A stretch of 64,000 nucleotides of DNA, from the NCBI RefSeq assembly GCF_047495875.1, contig NC_092479.1, positions 9,880,806 to 9,944,805 on the forward strand, written 5' to 3'. Both the position numbers and the translations under genes were made by a program. Below are positions 60,701 through 64,000 of this stretch, one piece after another; position 1 is the first letter of the stretch, and every line of letters begins with the position of its first letter. The notes under the pieces were generated by a model. The model worked only from the letters and a program-made list of their open reading frames with translations. It was not told the origin of the DNA and did not search any database. This DNA comes from Pithys albifrons albifrons. Its lineage: Eukaryota; Chordata; Aves; Passeriformes; Thamnophilidae.

Positions 60701-63700
60701 GATTGCTGCCAGGAAAAAAGGGCCAGGACAGAAAGCCATTGCTCCTTTTCTAGGGTCAATAGGGCCCCATCATTGGCACCTGAGAGCCAAAGGCTGCCGC
60801 CTTTTCCCTGGGCGCAAAGCTCGACGGCGCGGGCCACGTGCAGGTCCGGGAAAGTGCCATTTTTCAGCCCAGAATTCCGGACGGACGAAGATTGCTGCCA
60901 GGAAAAAAGGGCCAGGACAGAAAGCCATTGCTCCTTTTCTAGGGTCAATAGGGCCCCATCATTGGCACCTGAGAGCCAAAGGCTGCCACCTTTTCCCTGG
61001 GCGCAAAGCTCGACGGCGCGGGCCACGTGCAGGTCCGGGAAAGTGCCATTTTTCAGCCCAGAATTCCGGACGGACGAAGATTGCTGCCAGGAAAAAAGGG
61101 CCAGGACAGAAAGCCATTGCTCCTTTTCTAGGGTCAATAGGGCCCCATCATTGGCACCTGAGAGCCAAAGGCTGCCGCCTTTTCCCTGGGCGCAAAGCTC
61201 GACGGCGCGGGCCACGTGCAGGTCCGGGAAAGTGCCATTTTTCAGCCCAGAATTCCGGACGGACGAAGATTGCTGCCAGGAAAAAAGGGCCAGGACAGAA
61301 AGCCATTGCTCCTTTTCTAGGGTCAATAGGGCCCCATCATTGGCACCTGAGAGCCAAAGGCTGCCGCCTTTTCCCTGGGCGCAAAGCTCGACGGCGCGGG
61401 CCACGTGCAGGTCCGGGAAAGTGCCATTTTTCAGCCCAGAATTCCGGACGGACGAAGATTGCTGCCAGGAAAAAAGGGCCAGGACAGAAAGCCATTGCTC
61501 CTTTTCTAGGGTCAATAGGGCCCCATCATTGGCACCTGAGAGCCAAAGGCTGCCGCCTTTTCCCTGGGCGCAAAGCTCGACGGCGCGGGCCACGTGCAGG
61601 TCCGGGAAAGTGCCATTTTTCAGCCCAGAATTCCGGACGGACGAAGATTGCTGCCAGGAAAAAAGGGCCAGGACAGAAAGCCATTGCTCCTTTTCTAGGG
61701 TCAATAGGGCCCCATCATTGGCACCTGAGAGCCAAAGGCTGCCGCCTTTTCCCTGGGCGCAAAGCTCGACGGCGCGGGCCACGTGCAGGTCCGGGAAAGT
61801 GCCATTTTTCAGCCCAGAATTCCGGACGGACGAAGATTGCTGCCAGGAAAAAAGGGCCAGGACAGAAAGCCATTGCTCCTTTTCTAGGGTCAATAGGGCC
61901 CCATCATTGGCACCTGAGAGCCAAAGGCTGCCGCCTTTTCCCTGGGCGCAAAGCTCGACGGCGCGGGCCACGTGCAGGTCCGGGAAAGTGCCATTTTTCA
62001 GCCCAGAATTCCGGACGGACGAAGATTGCTGCCAGGAAAAAAGGGCCAGGACAGAAAGCCATTGCTCCTTTTCTAGGGTCAATAGGGCCCCATCATTGGC
62101 ACCTGAGAGCCAAAGGCTGCCGCCTTTTCCCTGGGCGCAAAGCTCGACGGTGCGGGCCACGTGCAGGTCCGGGAAAGTGCCATTTTTCAGCCCAGAATTC
62201 CGGACGGACGAAGATTGCTGCCAGGAAAAAAGGGCCAGGAGAGAAAGCGATTGCTCCTTTTCTAGGGTCAATAGGGCCCCATCATTGGCACCTGAGAGCC
62301 AAAGGCTGCCGCCTTTTCCCTGGGCGCAAAGCTCGACGGCGCGGGCCACGTGCAGGTCCGGGAAAGTGCCATTTTTCAGCCCAGAATTCCGGACGGACGA
62401 AGATTGCTGCCAGGAAAAAAGGGCCAGGAGAGAAAGCGATTGCTCCTTTTCTAGGGTCAATAGGGCCCCATCATTGGCACCTGAGAGCCAAAGGCTGCCG
62501 CCTTTTCCCTGGGCGCAAAGCTCGACGGCGCGGGCCACGTGCAGGTCCGGGAAAGTGCCATTTTTCAGCCCAGAATTCCGGACGGACGAAGATTGCTGCC
62601 AGGAAAAAAGGGCCAGGACAGAAAGCGATTGCTCCTTTTCTAGGGTCAATAGGGCCCCATCATTGGCACGTGAGAGCCAAAGGCTGCCGCCTTTTCCCTG
62701 GGTGCAAAGCTCGACGGCGCGGGCCACGTGCAGGTCCGGGAAAGTGCCATTTTTCAGCCCAGAATTCCGGACGGACGAAGATTGCTGCCAGGAAAAAAGG
62801 GCCAGGACAGAAAGCCATTGCTCCTTTTCTAGGGTCAATAGGGCCCCATCATTGGCACCTGAGAGCCAAAGGCTGCCGCCTTTTCCCTGGGCGCAAAGCT
62901 CGACGGCGCGGGCCACGTGCAGGTCCGGGAAAGTGCCATTTTTCAGCCCAGAATTCCGGACGGACGAAGATTGCTGCCAGGAAAAAAGGGCCAGGACAGA
63001 AAGCCATTGCTCCTTTTCTAGGGTCAATAGGGCCCCATCATTGGCACCTGAGAGCCAAAGGCTGCCGCCTTTTCCCTGGGCGCAAAGCTCGACGGCGCGG
63101 GCCACGTGCAGGTCCGGGAAAGTGCCATTTTTCAGCCCAGAATTCCGGACGGACGAAGATTGCTGCCAGGAAAAAAGGGCCAGGACAGAAAGCCATTGCT
63201 CCTTTTCTAGGGTCAATAGGGCCCCATCATTGGCACCCGAGAGCCAAAGGCTGCCGCCTTTTCCCTGGGCGCAAAGCTCGACGGCGCGGGCCACGTGCTG
63301 GTCCGGGAAAGTGCCATTTTTCAGCCCAGAATTCCGGACGGACGAAGATTGCTGCCAGGAAAAAAGGGCCAGGACAGAAAGCGATTGCTCCTTTTCTAGG
63401 GTCAATAGGGCCCCATCATTGGCACCTGAGAGCCAAAGGCTGCCGCCTTTTCCCTGGGCGCAAAGCTCGACGGCGCGGGCCACGTGCAGGTCCGGGAAAG
63501 TGCCATTTTTCAGCCCAGAATTCCGGACGGACGAAGATTGCTGCCAGGAAAAAAGGGCCAGGACAGAAAGCGATTGCTCCTTTTCTAGGGTCAATAGGGC
63601 CCCATCATTGGCACCTGAGAGCCAAAGGCTGCCGCCTTTTCCCTGGGCGCAAAGCTCGACGGCGCGGGCCACGTGCAGGTCCGGGAAAGTGCCATTTTTC

Positions 63701-64000
63701 AGCCCAGAATTCCGGACGGACGAAGATTGCTGCCAGGAAAAAAGGGCCAGGACAGAAAGCCATTGCTCCTTTTCTAGGGTCAATAGGGCCCCATCATTGG
63801 CACCTGAGAGCCAAAGGCTGCCGCCTTTTCCCTGGGCGCAAAGCTCGACGGCGCGGGCCACGTGCAGGTCCGGGAAAGTGCCATTTTTCAGCCCAGAATT
63901 CCGGACGGACGAAGATTGCTGCCAGGAAAAAAGGGCCAGGACAGAAAGCCATTGCTCCTTTTCTAGGGTCAATAGGGCCCCATCATTGGCACCTGAGAGC

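Larger units (their letters stand above)
48026..64000 (+). repeat. 189-bp satellite, right array (about 84.5 units)
   Basis: The satellite resumes after the LTR at GACGGACGGAG (48,029) and continues past the window end in the same orientation as the left array. CAGGTCCGGG recurs from 48,179 to 63,865, 83 periods minus 1 base; the missing base is a deletion near 52,971. Most units carry GATTGCTGCC with AAAAAAGGG, and AAGCCATTG dominates over AAGCGATTG, especially beyond 53 kb. This makes the array more uniform than 1-31 kb and similar to 31.4-44.9 kb. Confidence 0.98.

Noticed and set aside
53038..63972. A 3,644-codon minus-strand frame
   Set aside because: Same antisense register; its end is set by a single GAGAGCTAAAGG variant and its start by the window edge.
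1..64000. Ribosomal DNA spacer or centromeric alpha-type satellite
   Set aside because: No rRNA gene, Sal-box terminator or CENP-B-box-like motif was seen, and the unit is GC-rich with a 189-bp period, unlike the 171-bp alpha unit.

Overview
This window is eukaryotic, gene-free repeat DNA. About 95% of it is one tandem satellite with a 189-bp unit (roughly 324 copies, all in the same orientation) that runs off both ends of the window. The only other components are a 2.0-kb C-rich minisatellite with a 45-bp unit (about 44,986-47,024) and one minus-strand solo LTR of an endogenous retrovirus (47,416-48,025). The LTR has TG...CA ends, an octamer, a GC box, a TATA box and an AATAAA signal. This points to a vertebrate, most plausibly a mammal. 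I cannot name the species, and I do not recognise either tandem repeat as a described family.

Layout. (1) 1-44,985: left satellite array, about 238 units. Its last unit is strongly diverged. Single-base markers reveal nested higher-order structure: a 10-mer repeated in tandem (1,890 bp), a 22-mer repeated in tandem (4,158 bp), a 24-mer offset duplication (4,536 bp), and long-range block duplications at spacings of 8,694, 12,663 and 18,711 bp. All are exact multiples of 189. (2) 44,986-47,024: 45-bp minisatellite with a near-identical core and degenerate flanks. (3) 47,025-47,415: two diverged satellite units. (4) 47,416-48,025: solo LTR, whose satellite flanks are out of phase by about 67 bp. 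(5) 48,026-64,000: right satellite array, about 84.5 units, more uniform than the first 31 kb.

Coding potential. No protein gene or RNA gene is supported. Because 189 is 63 codons and the unit is 58% GC, two plus-strand frames and one minus-strand frame happen to lack stops. They stay open for thousands of codons in overlapping, unrelated registers; the longest is 17,026-45,099. The 45-bp unit (15 codons) produces the same effect. I treat all of these as by-products of the repeat period, not as genes.

Most interesting biology. The unit is CpG-dense (12 CpG per 189 bp, observed/expected about 0.75) and carries a perfect CACGTG E-box and a GAATTC site in nearly every copy, so the window holds roughly 300 regularly spaced bHLH-type sites. 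The minisatellite has strong G-quadruplex potential on its minus strand. The nested duplications record repeated unequal exchange. Divergence of units next to the minisatellite and LTR fits the expectation that array edges escape homogenisation.
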